A DNA stretch of 51,943 nt from Candidatus Dadabacteria bacterium (GTDB taxonomy: Bacteria; Desulfobacterota_D; UBA1144; Nemesobacterales; Nemesobacteraceae), in assembly GCA_022827275.1 (NCBI GenBank), contig JAJDTG010000006.1, positions 1 to 51,943 on the forward strand. Direction: 5' to 3'. The notes beneath the pieces are model-generated. The model saw nothing but the letters and a program-made list of their open reading frames with translations, made no database searches and had not been told where the DNA came from. Of this stretch, positions 34,753 through 44,302 are shown piece by piece. The number at the start of each line of letters is the position of its first letter. Positions within the stretch are counted from its first letter, which is position 1. A program made the position numbers and the translations under genes.

Positions 34753-36861
34753 TTAGTCGGAAATCCTGTAGTCTTCTATGTTCTGGTCAAGCACGGCCTT
34801 TCTGCTGAGCCTCACCCTGCCGTCACGCGCAACTTCGAGACATTTTACGAGAACCTCGTCCTTTTCGTTCAGAATATCGGTTACTTTTTCGACCCTGCGG
34901 TTTTCAAGTTCGGAGATATGCAGAAGCCCGTCTTTTCCAGGACCAAGCTCAACTATCGCTCCAAAATCGAGAATGCGCTTAACCACGCCAACGTATAACT
35001 TGCCGGCGACTACATCTTCTACGATTCTCTTTATATATTTCTCAGCTTTCTTGCAGGCTTCATAGTCGGGGGAGAAAATCTTCACCAGACCGTCATCCTG
35101 TATGTCAATCTGCGCTCCGGTGTCCTCGACTAACTTCTTTATGGTCTTGCCGCCCGAACCTATCACGACCTTGACCTTATCGGGCTTTAACTGCATTGTA
35201 AGAATTCTCGGCGCGTAGTCGGAAAGTTCCTCTCTGGGTCCGCTGATTACCTCCTCCATCTTTCCGAGAATATGCATCCTGCCATCTCTTGCCTGAGCAA
35301 GCGCGGTTGTGAGAATCTCTTCGGTTATGCCGGTTATCTTGATATCCATCTGCAGGGCGGTGATGCCGTCTTTGGTGCCGGCCACCTTAAAATCCATGTC
35401 CCCGAGATGATCCTCATCGCCGAGAATATCGGAGAGAATGACAAAATTGTCTCCCTCCTTTATAAGTCCCATTGCTATGCCGGCCACAGGAGCGCTTATA
35501 GGTGCTCCTGCGTCCATAAGGGACATTGAAGAACCGCACACAGTCGCCATTGAAGAGGAACCGTTTGACTCAAGGACTTCCGAAACGATCCTGATGGTAT
35601 AGGGAAAGTCCTCTTTATCCGGCAAAACGGGTTTTATCGCCCTTGCGGCAAGCGCGCCATGTCCTATCTCTCTTCTGCCTGGGCCCAGCCGGTAGCTCGT
35701 CTCTCCGACGGAATAGGGAGGAAAATTGTAATGCAGCATGAAGCTTCTTGTCTGGTCGCCTTCAAGCGCGTCTATCCTCTGCTCGTCGTATGAACTTCCC
35801 AGGGTCGCAACAACTATGGCCTGGGTTTCTCCTCGGGTAAAAAGCGCTGAACCGTGGGTTCTCTCAAGAAGACCCACTTCGCCCCATATGGGCCTTACCG
35901 TCGTGTAGTCTCTTCCGTCGGGCCTCGTGCCCTCAACTATCCTCTGTCTGACGGACTCTTTGAGCAACTCATCAAACGCCTTGTCAATCTTGGCTTTGTC
36001 TTCGGGATGGTCTTCGATCAGCTTGTTTACGGTGTCTTCATGAGCCTTTCTTATAAGTTCCTTTCTGCCGTCCTTTGAATCAGTCACTATCCCCTGCTCA
36101 AGCAAAGGCAGAGCCAATGAACGAACCTCGTCCTCAAGCGTTCCGTCAGTCTCGACTGTGGGAACCTGCCTTTTCTCCTCCCCTAACCCTTCAACAAAAC
36201 TGTTTTGGAAAGAAATGATTTCCCTGATCCCGGAGTGAGCAAACGTAAGAGCTTCAACCACTTCCGCCTCGCTTACTTCCCTTGCGCCGCCTTCAACCAT
36301 CACGATGGCTTCTTCTGTACCCGCGACGGTTATCTCCATGGTGCTTGTTTCCAGTTGCTCGGGAGTGGGATTTACAACAAGTTTGCCGTCAACTTTTCCA
36401 ACGGTAAGGGCCGCTATGGGTCCGGCAAACGGAATATCCGAGACCATAAGCGCCGCTGAAGACGCTATTACCGACAGAACATCCGTAGCGTTCTCGCCGT
36501 CAGCAGAAAGAACTGTCACTATGACTTGGGTTGGGTAACAAAAGGCCTTGGGTATAAGAGGCCTTACGGGCCTGTCAATAAGCCTTGACGTAAGAATTTC
36601 TTTTTCGCTTGGGCGCCCTTCCCTCTTGAAATAACCTCCGGGGATTTTCCCGGCAGCAAAAGACTTTTCCTGATAATTAACCGTAAGTGGCAAAAAATCG
36701 TCTTCTATTTTTTCTTCCGAGGCAACTACTGTAGCAAGCACGGTAGTTCCTCCACAGGAAGCGAGTACAGCCCCGTTTGCCTGCTTGGCAAGCCTTCCGG
36801 TTTCAAGACGCAGCTTGCTTCCGAACAGCTCCGCTTCCATTTGTCTTATTTGTTCAGTCAA
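34753..36861 (-). CDS. pnp: Polyribonucleotide nucleotidyltransferase
   Basis: 702 residues. Two RNase PH domains (about 10-230 and 310-540) are joined by a helical linker, then a KH domain (VKVVIGSGGKTIKKLVEDTG) and an S1 domain at the C-terminus (GKLYVGVVKRILDFGAIVEL). It degrades RNA phosphorolytically from the 3' end and can add tails. The start is a TTG at 36861 placed 7 nt after a GGAGG; a second candidate is ATG at 36840. It follows rpsO as in most bacteria. Confidence 0.97.
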   Translation of the reverse strand: MTEQIRQMEAELFGSKLRLETGRLAKQANGAVLASCGGTTVLATVVASEEKIEDDFLPLTVNYQEKSFAAGKIPGGYFKREGRPSEKEILTSRLIDRPVRPLIPKAFCYPTQVIVTVLSADGENATDVLSVIASSAALMVSDIPFAGPIAALTVGKVDGKLVVNPTPEQLETSTMEITVAGTEEAIVMVEGGAREVSEAEVVEALTFAHSGIREIISFQNSFVEGLGEEKRQVPTVETDGTLEDEVRSLALPLLEQGIVTDSKDGRKELIRKAHEDTVNKLIEDHPEDKAKIDKAFDELLKESVRQRIVEGTRPDGRDYTTVRPIWGEVGLLERTHGSALFTRGETQAIVVATLGSSYDEQRIDALEGDQTRSFMLHYNFPPYSVGETSYRLGPGRREIGHGALAARAIKPVLPDKEDFPYTIRIVSEVLESNGSSSMATVCGSSMSLMDAGAPISAPVAGIAMGLIKEGDNFVILSDILGDEDHLGDMDFKVAGTKDGITALQMDIKITGITEEILTTALAQARDGRMHILGKMEEVISGPREELSDYAPRILTMQLKPDKVKVVIGSGGKTIKKLVEDTGAQIDIQDDGLVKIFSPDYEACKKAEKYIKRIVEDVVAGKLYVGVVKRILDFGAIVELGPGKDGLLHISELENRRVEKVTDILNEKDEVLVKCLEVARDGRVRLSRKAVLDQNIEDYRISD

Positions 36862-36887
36862 TTCATTTCCTCCAAAATATTACTTCC

Positions 36888-37157
36888 TCATTTCCTTAGC
36901 CCAAGGGTCTCAATCAGCTTTCCGTACTCCTGCGGTCTCACCCTCTTTACGTAGTTGAGCAGCTTCCTTCTCTTGGCAACCATCGAAACCAGTCCTTTTC
37001 TTGAATGGTTATCCTTGGGCGCTCTTTTCACATGCTCGGATAGTTCCTGTATCTTTCCGTTCAGAATCCCTATCTGAACCTCGGCCGAACCAACGTCGTT
37101 CTCATGTTTTTGGAACTCCTTTATGATCCGCGTCTTTTCTTCTTTCTGCAAAGACAT
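36888..37157 (-). CDS. rpsO: 30S ribosomal protein S15
   Basis: 89 residues, standard size. The sequence EFQKHENDVGSAEVQIGILN and the C-terminal VAKRRKLLNYVKRVRPQEYG are conserved in S15, which binds the central domain of 16S rRNA. An AGGAGG ribosome site is 9 nt before the ATG. It sits between truB and pnp in the usual order. Confidence 0.97.
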   Translation of the reverse strand: MSLQKEEKTRIIKEFQKHENDVGSAEVQIGILNGKIQELSEHVKRAPKDNHSRKGLVSMVAKRRKLLNYVKRVRPQEYGKLIETLGLRK

Positions 37158-37186
37158 AAATTACTTCCTCCTAGATCCTTGCCTGA

Positions 37187-38098
37187 TCAGTTAAACACTC
37201 TTAAATGCCGGAACACTATATCCTTATCTCCCATATACTCAAATTGATCCGAACCAGCTTTCGCCTCGCAGATGGAGAGAATCTTTTTCCGGCAAAATAC
37301 GGTGATTATATCCCCATTTTTGAATTCGGGCAATTCCACGCCAGAAATAACCCCCCGGCAAAGAGGAATTCCGTTGCGCACACTCTCGCACAAATCCCCT
37401 TCCAAATCAACTCTCGGATAGCCGCCGAGGACTTCCTCCAAGGGAAGAATTCTGTAATTTCCGGATTCCACATCCTCAATACTGTTTGCTCCACTCAGAG
37501 TGAAGGGACCGCTTCTGAGTCTTCTCAGTTCAGAAAGGTGAGCTCCGCAGCCCAGCTTCCTCCCGGCATCCGAGGCAATCACCCTTACGTAGGTTCCGCG
37601 AGAACATTTCACGTAAAAAGTCGCTTTAGGGTAAGAAAAATGAAGGAGTCTTATCTCCTCTATGGTAACTCTTTTCGGTTTTCTCTCAATTTCCTTCCCT
37701 GCTCTTGCAAGGGCGTAGAGCTTCGTACCTGAAACCTTGGCGGCGGAATACATCGGTGGGACCTGCATTATCTCCCCCGCAAATTCTTCAATGACCTCTT
37801 CAATCTCCTCCTTTCCCAGATGCTCCGCATCCACCCGGCCGGTGACAGTACCGGTTTCATCCATGGTATCGGTTGATACACCCAAGGTCATCTCGGCTTC
37901 GTATTCCTTTATATCATCTCCGAGGTAGGGAATAGCTTTTGTCGCCTGATTAAAACACACAGGCAACACCCCCGTCGCGAACGGATCCAAGGTGCCCGTA
38001 TGACCCGCCTTTTTCGCCCCCAAGGCTTTTTTCACCCTGTTAAGGGCCTGAGCGGAGGTATAACCCTTGGGCTTATCGAGAATCATAACTCCGTCCAT
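37187..38098 (-). CDS. truB: tRNA pseudouridine(55) synthase TruB
   Basis: About 303 residues. The catalytic Asp is in GHTGTLDPFATGVLPV, with the KPKGYTS N-terminal motif and FYVKCSRGTYVRVIASDAG later, then a PUA-like C-terminal domain. It makes pseudouridine 55 in the T loop of tRNAs. The ATG at 38098 overlaps the nrnA stop in TGATG; a GTG one codon upstream is also possible. Confidence 0.96.
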   Translation of the reverse strand: MDGVMILDKPKGYTSAQALNRVKKALGAKKAGHTGTLDPFATGVLPVCFNQATKAIPYLGDDIKEYEAEMTLGVSTDTMDETGTVTGRVDAEHLGKEEIEEVIEEFAGEIMQVPPMYSAAKVSGTKLYALARAGKEIERKPKRVTIEEIRLLHFSYPKATFYVKCSRGTYVRVIASDAGRKLGCGAHLSELRRLRSGPFTLSGANSIEDVESGNYRILPLEEVLGGYPRVDLEGDLCESVRNGIPLCRGVISGVELPEFKNGDIITVFCRKKILSICEAKAGSDQFEYMGDKDIVFRHLRVFN

Positions 38099-39060
38099 CA
38101 CATCGCTTCCTGGATTGAACTTCGAAGTCTGCGCTTAATGGTAGCAAGCGGTGCGGAAATCACACATCCGGCCGCCTTGCGGTGCCCTCCCCCACCGTAA
38201 CGTCTGGCAATCTGCGCCACGTCCACATACTCTTTTGACCTGAGACTCACTTTCCAGCCTAAATCGGATTCCTGCCTAAGAAAGACCGCGACCTCAACTC
38301 CTTCTATTGACCTCGCCATGCTTACAAGACCCTCGGTATGTTCTTTCTCAGTTCCGGTCTGCCGGAACATCTCGCTCGACACGTGAAGAAAAGCGATTTC
38401 CCCGGTTACATCAAGGGTGTTCATCGCCAAGGTTCTAAGCATAACCTTCTTAAGGGGTTCGTTATCATAAATGAATCTTGAGATCTTCTCGGGGTCAGCC
38501 CCCCGGTCAACTAGATCAGCGGCAATCGTGAACGTCTCAGAGCAGGTGTTTGAATACCTAAAAGAGCCCGTGTCCCCGACTATGGTGGAAAAAAGACACT
38601 CCGCAACATCCGGGCTTATGGGAATCCCGAGCCGCTTTATCATCCTGTAGAGAATAACTCCCGTGGAAGACGCATTCTCATCCACAAGGCAGTACTCCGA
38701 ACCCGTGTCGTTAGTCGCGTGGTGGTCAACAATCGCAAACGTGAAATCTTTTTTCAAGATAAAATTTTCAAATTCTTTCCCGGGTCGCGAAACGTCGGCA
38801 CAGTCAAGGAGCATAACCACATCCACTTCGTCGGTAACGCCACCAAGAAAACCGGCGATGCCGGAGCACTCGGGAAGAAATCGCAGGTGCTCGGGGACCC
38901 CGTCTGCGTTGTACATGATCACATCCTTTCCAAGCTCGCGAAGAACCAGCGCCATGGCTATGGTTGAACCCAGAGCGTCGCAATCCGGATTCTCGTGAGA
39001 AACGACAAGAAAGCTCTGGTTCACCTTTATGAGATCAAGAATTCTGTCAATCTTATCCAT
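38098..39060 (-). CDS. nrnA: DHH-family phosphoesterase NrnA (oligoribonuclease/pAp phosphatase)
   Basis: 320 residues. DHH motifs are ENPDCDALGSTIA, MLLDCADVSRPG and FAIVDHHATND; the DHHA1 domain ends with RRYGGGGHRKAAG. It degrades nano-RNAs and pAp in genomes without Orn. The start overlaps rbfA by 8 nt and the stop overlaps truB, so three genes are coupled. Confidence 0.93.
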   Translation of the reverse strand: MDKIDRILDLIKVNQSFLVVSHENPDCDALGSTIAMALVLRELGKDVIMYNADGVPEHLRFLPECSGIAGFLGGVTDEVDVVMLLDCADVSRPGKEFENFILKKDFTFAIVDHHATNDTGSEYCLVDENASSTGVILYRMIKRLGIPISPDVAECLFSTIVGDTGSFRYSNTCSETFTIAADLVDRGADPEKISRFIYDNEPLKKVMLRTLAMNTLDVTGEIAFLHVSSEMFRQTGTEKEHTEGLVSMARSIEGVEVAVFLRQESDLGWKVSLRSKEYVDVAQIARRYGGGGHRKAAGCVISAPLATIKRRLRSSIQEAM

Positions 39061-39406
39061 CCGACAAGTCCTTTATCAGTTCGTCAATTCTCGCCCGCTT
39101 TTCCACCAGGCCGTCGTACTCGAATTCTATGTTCGGGATTTTTTTTATCCTCAATCTCCTCGAGAGGGTTCTTCTTATGTAGCCGGTAGCGTTCCTTAAT
39201 CCCTCAAGTATCTCCTGGGTATCGGAGCGTTCATCAAGAGAGGTGAAAAAAACCTTCGCGTAGCCCATGTCGTCTGTAACCCTAACGGCTGTTATATTGA
39301 CCGACGACACCCTGGGGTCCTTGATCTTGCCGCGTATCAGCATCTCGGATATCTCCTTTATTAGAAGATCGGAGACCCTTGCGGATCTTTTGTAGCTGTG
39401 AGACAT
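39053..39406 (-). CDS. rbfA: Ribosome-binding factor A
   Basis: About 117 residues from the ATG at 39406 (MSHSYKRSARVSDLLIKEIS). The frame is open further upstream but would overlap ylxP, so this start is chosen. The KH-fold region KDPRVSSVNITAVRVTDDM and the motif AKVFFTSL are conserved. It helps mature the 5' end of 16S rRNA and matters in the cold. Confidence 0.94.
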   Translation of the reverse strand: MSHSYKRSARVSDLLIKEISEMLIRGKIKDPRVSSVNITAVRVTDDMGYAKVFFTSLDERSDTQEILEGLRNATGYIRRTLSRRLRIKKIPNIEFEYDGLVEKRARIDELIKDLSDG

Positions 39407-39416
39407 ATTCGGTCGC

Positions 39417-39707
39417 TTAGAAGTGGATAATTTCCATCTCTTTTTCACCCATGCGGAAATTTCCCGTGCTCTCTATATAGGAAGTTACCTTGTCCAGAAC
39501 GGAATTTACCAAGGAAACATCGTTGGAAACATACCCAAGCCCTATGGTGGCTTTGTCTTTTAGGTCCAGGGAATCAACTTCAGCCAAGGAGAGGCTCGGG
39601 AATCTCGACCTTGCCCTTTCCACAAGGCTCTTTACCAGGCGCCTTTTATCCTTCAAAGACCGGTTGCCCGACATGTAGAGTTCAAATCTGGCTATGCCCA
39701 CTACCAT
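39417..39707 (-). CDS. ylxP: YlxP/DUF503 family protein
   Basis: 96 residues. VGIARFELYMSGNRSLKDKRR at the N-terminus and the mid-region STGLGYVSND-like GLGYVSNDVSLVNSVLDKV are typical of DUF503. Its function is not firmly known; it is almost always encoded between infB and rbfA, which points to ribosome maturation or initiation. It starts 14 nt after infB. Confidence 0.9.
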   Translation of the reverse strand: MVVGIARFELYMSGNRSLKDKRRLVKSLVERARSRFPSLSLAEVDSLDLKDKATIGLGYVSNDVSLVNSVLDKVTSYIESTGNFRMGEKEMEIIHF

Positions 39708-39721
39708 CTAGAATCCAGATA

Positions 39722-42298
39722 TCAAAGCTCCTGCTTTATCTCCTCAAGCTTGTAGAGTTCAAAGACATCTCCCTGCTTCACGTCGTTGAAATTCTCTATC
39801 GTTATACCGCATTCGTAGCCCGAGGGAACCTCCTTCACATCCTCTTTAAAACGCCTAAGAGAACTTACTTTGCCGTCAAAGACAACGGTGCCGTCCCGGA
39901 CCACTCTGATGCTGTTGTCCCTGCTTACCTTGCCGTCAGAAACCATGCATCCCGCGATAGTCCCCACTCTTGACACGTGGAAAAGCTCCTTTACGTCCAT
40001 GTGGGCCACCACGACTTCCTTGCGAATGGGCTCGAGAAGTCCCTCCATCGCACTTTTTATCCGGGTTACCACGTCGTAGATTATTGAATGAAGTTCGAGA
40101 GAAACTCCTTCCTTCTCAGAGATCCTAAGCGCGTTCGCATCCGGTCGGACGTTAAACCCTACCACCACGGCGTTTGAAGCGCTTGCAAGAACCACATCCG
40201 TCTCATTTATCCCTCCGGCCCCTGAGTGAACAATCTTTACCTTGCACTTCTCGGTAGAGAGTCTTTCCAGAGATTCCCTGAGAGCCTCGACCGAGCCTTG
40301 AGTATCGGCCTTTATAATGAGGGAGAGTTCCTTGGCTTCCTCGTTTTCAATGGAGCTGAAAAGGTCCTCGAGTGAAAGTTTTGGAGCGGCAACCACCTTG
40401 CGAAACTTGGTCTTGTCCAGACGGTAAGACGTTACCTCTCTGGCTGTCTTCTCATCCTTTACCACGTGGAATTTCTCCCCGGCTTCGGCAACTCCCGAGA
40501 GACCCATGATCTTAACGGGCATTGAAGGACCGACGCTTTTTACCCTTTTGCCCTTGTCATCGGTAAGGGCCCTTATTTTTCCGCTGTGAATCCCTGAAAC
40601 GACGCAATCTCCGACCCGAAGAGTCCCTTCCTTCACTATAACAGTGGAAACCGCTCCCCTGCCCTTGTCGAGCTCAGCTTCTACAACCACGCCGTTTGCC
40701 TTCTTGTCTGGCGCCGCCCTGAGTTCAAGTATATCGGCCTGGAGCAGGACCAGTTCCAGGAGTTCGCTTATACCTTTTTTCTTTTTCGCTGAAACTTCGG
40801 CGAAAAGCGTGTCTCCTCCCCACTGTTCCGATATGAGATCTATCTCGGAGAGCTCCCTCCTGATTTTCTCGATATCGGCACCTTCTTTATCGACTTTGTT
40901 GATAGCTACTATGATCGGAACTCCGGCCGCTTTCGCGTGGTTAACCGCTTCGACCGTCTGAGGCATTACTCCGTCATCCGCCGCCACGACCAGAATGACT
41001 ATATCCGTTATACTCGCTCCACGAGCCCTCATTGAAGTAAATGCCTCGTGCCCGGGCGTGTCCACGAAAACTATGGTTGAATCCTTTATCTTCACCGCAT
41101 AGGCGCCTATGTGCTGCGTTATTCCACCAGCCTCTCCCGCGACAACATTTGTCTCCCTTATAGAGTCAAGGAGAGTGGTCTTACCGTGATCAACATGTCC
41201 CATGACCGTAACGACCGGCGGGCGCGGCATTTTCTCTGCATCGCTCGACTCGTCCTGATCAAAAAGCAGATCATCCTCGACAAACCTCTCAACGGTTACG
41301 CCAAAACCAAATTCATCGGCGACAAGTTCAGCGGTATCGCTGTCAATTGACTGGTTGATCGTGGCACCCGTACCCATGGTCATGAGTCTCTTAACAACTT
41401 CCGAGGCCTTTATGCTCATCATTTTCGCAAGATCGGAAACCACTACCGTTTCGCCGATCTTGATGTTTCTTTTCGAAATATGTGCGGGAGAAGGGGAAAT
41501 AACCTGGGTGTCATGTCCATCGGCCTGGTAGGCTCCCCTGTTTCTTCCGGGCCCGTCAAAATTCTGCCTCAGCTTGGGCTTTTTGTTCTGTATTACGTAT
41601 TCCTTTCTGCTCGGAACCTTGGTTCGAAACGCTCTCTTGAGCTCCTCCAGAGTCTCTTCGTCATGTATTTCTTCTTTAAGAGGCTTACTTTTTTTTGTTT
41701 TTTTCTTCTGCTTCGGCTTTTCCCTGTCATCCTCTCCCTCAGCCGCCTTTTCAGGTTCGGGGGATGGCTCGGTCTTCAGTTCAGCACCATCTTCCTGCGG
41801 AGCCTCAGCTTCGGGCAACTGCTTGGCTTCAAGCGGCTCCTCGGGGACCGCTTCGCTCTCGGCATCTGCAGCCTGGGGAGCGGGCGCCTCAGTTTCCAAG
41901 GGTTCAGGGGCTTCGGGGGGAAGAGGAATCTCGAGATCAGGCTCTGCTTCCGCGGGCTCCCCGGCAGCCGGAACGGCCTCTGCTTCAGCAGGCTCGGGTT
42001 CCGGCTTTACAACCTTCTTTCTTCTTCTGATGACCCTGGAGCCCTTCCTTCTCTCAACAAGGTCATGTCCGGCTTCGGATTTGAAAACCTTCACGGTTTC
42101 CTTCTGCTCTTCCGCCTTTTCCGAAGAATCGTCTTCCGGAATTTCAATAAACGCTTTTCTTATTTTCTCAGCATCCGCTGCCGAGACTATATTTTGATGA
42201 CTCGTAACTTTCATTCCAAGCTTTACGCCTTGCTCCACTACCTCTTTGCTGCTTACCCCCAGCTCTTTGGCTATCTGATGTATTCTGATTTTAGGCAT
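39722..42298 (-). CDS. infB: Translation initiation factor IF-2
   Basis: 858 residues. IF2_N domains (residues 1-50 and about 275-330) flank a long low-complexity Glu/Pro/Ala stretch (about 95-200) followed by a Lys-rich block. The GTPase domain has [24 protein letters not shown] and [11 protein letters not shown]. The C-terminal domains bind initiator fMet-tRNA. The biased N-terminal part explains the long antisense open frames over this gene. It starts 45 nt after nusA. Confidence 0.97.
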   Translation of the reverse strand: MPKIRIHQIAKELGVSSKEVVEQGVKLGMKVTSHQNIVSAADAEKIRKAFIEIPEDDSSEKAEEQKETVKVFKSEAGHDLVERRKGSRVIRRRKKVVKPEPEPAEAEAVPAAGEPAEAEPDLEIPLPPEAPEPLETEAPAPQAADAESEAVPEEPLEAKQLPEAEAPQEDGAELKTEPSPEPEKAAEGEDDREKPKQKKKTKKSKPLKEEIHDEETLEELKRAFRTKVPSRKEYVIQNKKPKLRQNFDGPGRNRGAYQADGHDTQVISPSPAHISKRNIKIGETVVVSDLAKMMSIKASEVVKRLMTMGTGATINQSIDSDTAELVADEFGFGVTVERFVEDDLLFDQDESSDAEKMPRPPVVTVMGHVDHGKTTLLDSIRETNVVAGEAGGITQHIGAYAVKIKDSTIVFVDTPGHEAFTSMRARGASITDIVILVVAADDGVMPQTVEAVNHAKAAGVPIIVAINKVDKEGADIEKIRRELSEIDLISEQWGGDTLFAEVSAKKKKGISELLELVLLQADILELRAAPDKKANGVVVEAELDKGRGAVSTVIVKEGTLRVGDCVVSGIHSGKIRALTDDKGKRVKSVGPSMPVKIMGLSGVAEAGEKFHVVKDEKTAREVTSYRLDKTKFRKVVAAPKLSLEDLFSSIENEEAKELSLIIKADTQGSVEALRESLERLSTEKCKVKIVHSGAGGINETDVVLASASNAVVVGFNVRPDANALRISEKEGVSLELHSIIYDVVTRIKSAMEGLLEPIRKEVVVAHMDVKELFHVSRVGTIAGCMVSDGKVSRDNSIRVVRDGTVVFDGKVSSLRRFKEDVKEVPSGYECGITIENFNDVKQGDVFELYKLEEIKQEL

Positions 42299-42343
42299 AT
42301 TCCAAAGAAGCTCGCTCCCAAACGGGAGGAGCTGACGGTTCCC

Positions 42344-43699
42344 CTACTCGTCTTTTCGCGAGTCCTGACCCTCCGTGGCTTCCGGCGATGATATCTGAAC
42401 TTCCCCTGTATCCGAGACCTCTTCGGTCCCGCTCTCAACAGGTATTTCCTCAAGTTTTTCCATAAGCGCCATGCGGGCCGCTTTATGGAGCTTGGAGACC
42501 TCGTCTTCATTGAGGCTTCCAATCTTCATGAGCACATCAGGTTCGCAAAAAGCTATGTGCTCTAAAGAGTAAAACCCGTCATTATAAAGCAGGCTTGCCG
42601 TAACCTCGCTTACAGATGGCAAGCTCGTGAGGAGAGAAAGCACTTCCTGCTGTTCCTGCTTGACTCTGGACTCAGTTTTTATATCTATCTTCCACTCGGT
42701 AAGCTGCGACGCCAGCCTTACGTTCTGTCCCTTCCTCCCGATGGCAAGAGAAAGCTGGTCATCATCGACTATTACCTCCATCGAGCGACTGTTCTCGTCA
42801 ATCACCACCTTGTTTACGACAGCCGGAGAAAGGGCGTTGCAGACGTAGCGGGCGGGATCTTCCGACCAGGGAACTATATCCACCTTTTCACCCCTGAGCT
42901 CCTGGATGATACTCTGAACCCTTGAGCCCCTCATTCCCACGCAGGCACCGACCGCGTCCACGTCCGAATCATTTGACGCAACGGCTATTTTTGTTCTTCC
43001 GCCGGGATCTCTCGAGATGGCTTTTATCTCCACTATCTTCTCAGAGATCTCGGGTACTTCCGATTCAAAAAGCCTCATTACGAAACTCACGTGAGCTCTT
43101 GAAAGAATGAGTCTCGGTTCGCCCCGGGGTGACTCCTTTATGTCGAGAAGCACGGCACGTATCCTTTCTTTCATCTTGTAGTACTCTCTCGGCACCTGCT
43201 GTTCCGGGGGCAGGACGGCTTCAACCCTTCCGAGATCAACTATTATGTGTCTTCTGTCAACCCTTCTCACTATGCCGCCGATTACGGTTCCTTTCCTGCC
43301 GATAAACTCCTCGTATATGACCTTGCCTTCGGCCTCCTTGAGTTTCTGAAGAACCTTCTGCTTGGCGTTGTGAATGGCGATTCTAGTGTATTCGGGGCTT
43401 ATCTTGACGCCTATCATGTCGCCAAGTTCGGTTTCAGGATCAAGTTCGATCGCTTCTGCGAGGGAAATCTCAATTTCGGAATCGGTTACGGTTTCCACAA
43501 CCTCCTTGTACTCGAAAAGCTCTACCTCTCCCTCTTCGGGATTATAGTAAACGTCGAATTCCTTGTCCTGATGCTTTGACTTGAGAAGCTTCTCGGCAGC
43601 TGACAGAACCGCTTCCTCAACCGCACTTATTATGCGTTCCCTGTCAATGCCCTTGTCCTTCCCTACGGAATCTATAACTCTCGTCAGTTCCGTAATCAT
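42344..43699 (-). CDS. nusA: Transcription termination/antitermination factor NusA
   Basis: 451 residues. An N-terminal RNA polymerase-binding domain (about 1-125), S1 (about 130-200; GTVIGGIVRRVDRRHIIVDLG) and two KH domains (VGACVGMRGSRVQSI and LAIGRKGQNVRLA), then a C-terminal helix-hairpin-helix (LTSLPSVSEVTASLLYNDG). It controls pausing and rRNA antitermination. It overlaps rimP by 4 nt (ATGA). The ylxR and L7Ae-like genes that often lie between nusA and infB are missing. Confidence 0.97.
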   Translation of the reverse strand: MITELTRVIDSVGKDKGIDRERIISAVEEAVLSAAEKLLKSKHQDKEFDVYYNPEEGEVELFEYKEVVETVTDSEIEISLAEAIELDPETELGDMIGVKISPEYTRIAIHNAKQKVLQKLKEAEGKVIYEEFIGRKGTVIGGIVRRVDRRHIIVDLGRVEAVLPPEQQVPREYYKMKERIRAVLLDIKESPRGEPRLILSRAHVSFVMRLFESEVPEISEKIVEIKAISRDPGGRTKIAVASNDSDVDAVGACVGMRGSRVQSIIQELRGEKVDIVPWSEDPARYVCNALSPAVVNKVVIDENSRSMEVIVDDDQLSLAIGRKGQNVRLASQLTEWKIDIKTESRVKQEQQEVLSLLTSLPSVSEVTASLLYNDGFYSLEHIAFCEPDVLMKIGSLNEDEVSKLHKAARMALMEKLEEIPVESGTEEVSDTGEVQISSPEATEGQDSRKDE

Positions 43700-44184
43700 T
43701 TTCTCACTCCTTTCTCAAAATCAATTTCCAAGTTCGCCCTGCTGACGGAGCCGAAAGGCACGCTGTAGGAACGGCCATCAACTTCCACCAGAATCATTTC
43801 CCCTTCCATTCCGAGAAGTGTCCCGGAAAAGACCTTTCTGTCATCAACCGGATCCATGGTCTTTATCTTCACTTTTCTTCCCTTGAACCTCTCATAGTCG
43901 CTTTGCCTGTTAAGGGGCCTCCTGAGACCGGGGGAAGACACCTCGAGGGTGTATGAATGCTTAGGCATTATGTCGTAGGCATCCAGAACGACGCCAAGTT
44001 CCCTGCTCACGTTCGCACAGTCATCAACTGTAACTCCGCCCTCTTTGTCAAGAAATATCCTCAAAACCCTGCCTCCGCTTTCCCTCAGATACTTTATATC
44101 CACAAGCTCGCAGGAATTCTCCTCGACAATCGGGTGAAGAACCTCTAAAACAGCCTTTTCAAGCTTATCGTCAGCTTTTCCCAC
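43696..44184 (-). CDS. rimP: Ribosome maturation factor RimP
   Basis: 162 residues. The N-terminal KH-like domain (ELVDIKYLRESGGRVLRIFLDKEGGV, DDCANVSREL) and the SH3-like C-terminal domain (LEVSSPGLRRPL, FKGRKVKI) are intact. It assists 30S assembly. The start is GTG at 44184 with a GGAGAG ribosome site 5 nt upstream. It is the first gene of the rimP-nusA-infB transcript. Confidence 0.94.
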   Translation of the reverse strand: MGKADDKLEKAVLEVLHPIVEENSCELVDIKYLRESGGRVLRIFLDKEGGVTVDDCANVSRELGVVLDAYDIMPKHSYTLEVSSPGLRRPLNRQSDYERFKGRKVKIKTMDPVDDRKVFSGTLLGMEGEMILVEVDGRSYSVPFGSVSRANLEIDFEKGVRK

Positions 44185-44216
44185 AAAAACTCTCCGTATC
44201 TTTCATGCCCTTCAAC

Positions 44217-44245
44217 AAAAAAGAGCGGGTAAAGACCCACTCTTT
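44217..44245 (-). terminator. Intrinsic terminator after uvrB, possibly also an attenuator
   Basis: On the minus strand AAAGAGTGGGT, loop CTTT, ACCCGCTCTTT forms an 11-position stem with one A-C mismatch, followed directly by a T run (CTCTTTTTTG). It lies 58 nt downstream of the uvrB stop and 33 nt upstream of the rimP start. Confidence 0.85.
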
Positions 44246-44259
44246 CCAAAGCGGTTTAA

Positions 44260-44287
44260 ATTCTACATAAAACAAAAAAATCAGCAA
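44260..44287 (-). promoter_or_regulatory. Candidate promoter of the rimP-nusA-infB operon
   Basis: Minus-strand -35 TTGCTG (44282-44287), 16-bp spacer, -10 TAGAAT (44260-44265) preceded by TATG. It lies just after the uvrB stop and before the terminator hairpin, so its transcript would begin immediately in front of the hairpin. Confidence 0.5.
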
Positions 44288-44302
44288 GGAAATACCCGAT
44301 TC

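Noticed and set aside
41480-42391. Plus-strand open frames (303 and 207 codons) opposite infB
   Set aside because: They are the complement of the low-complexity Glu/Pro/Ala linker of IF-2 and give Ser/Phe/Leu-rich nonsense.
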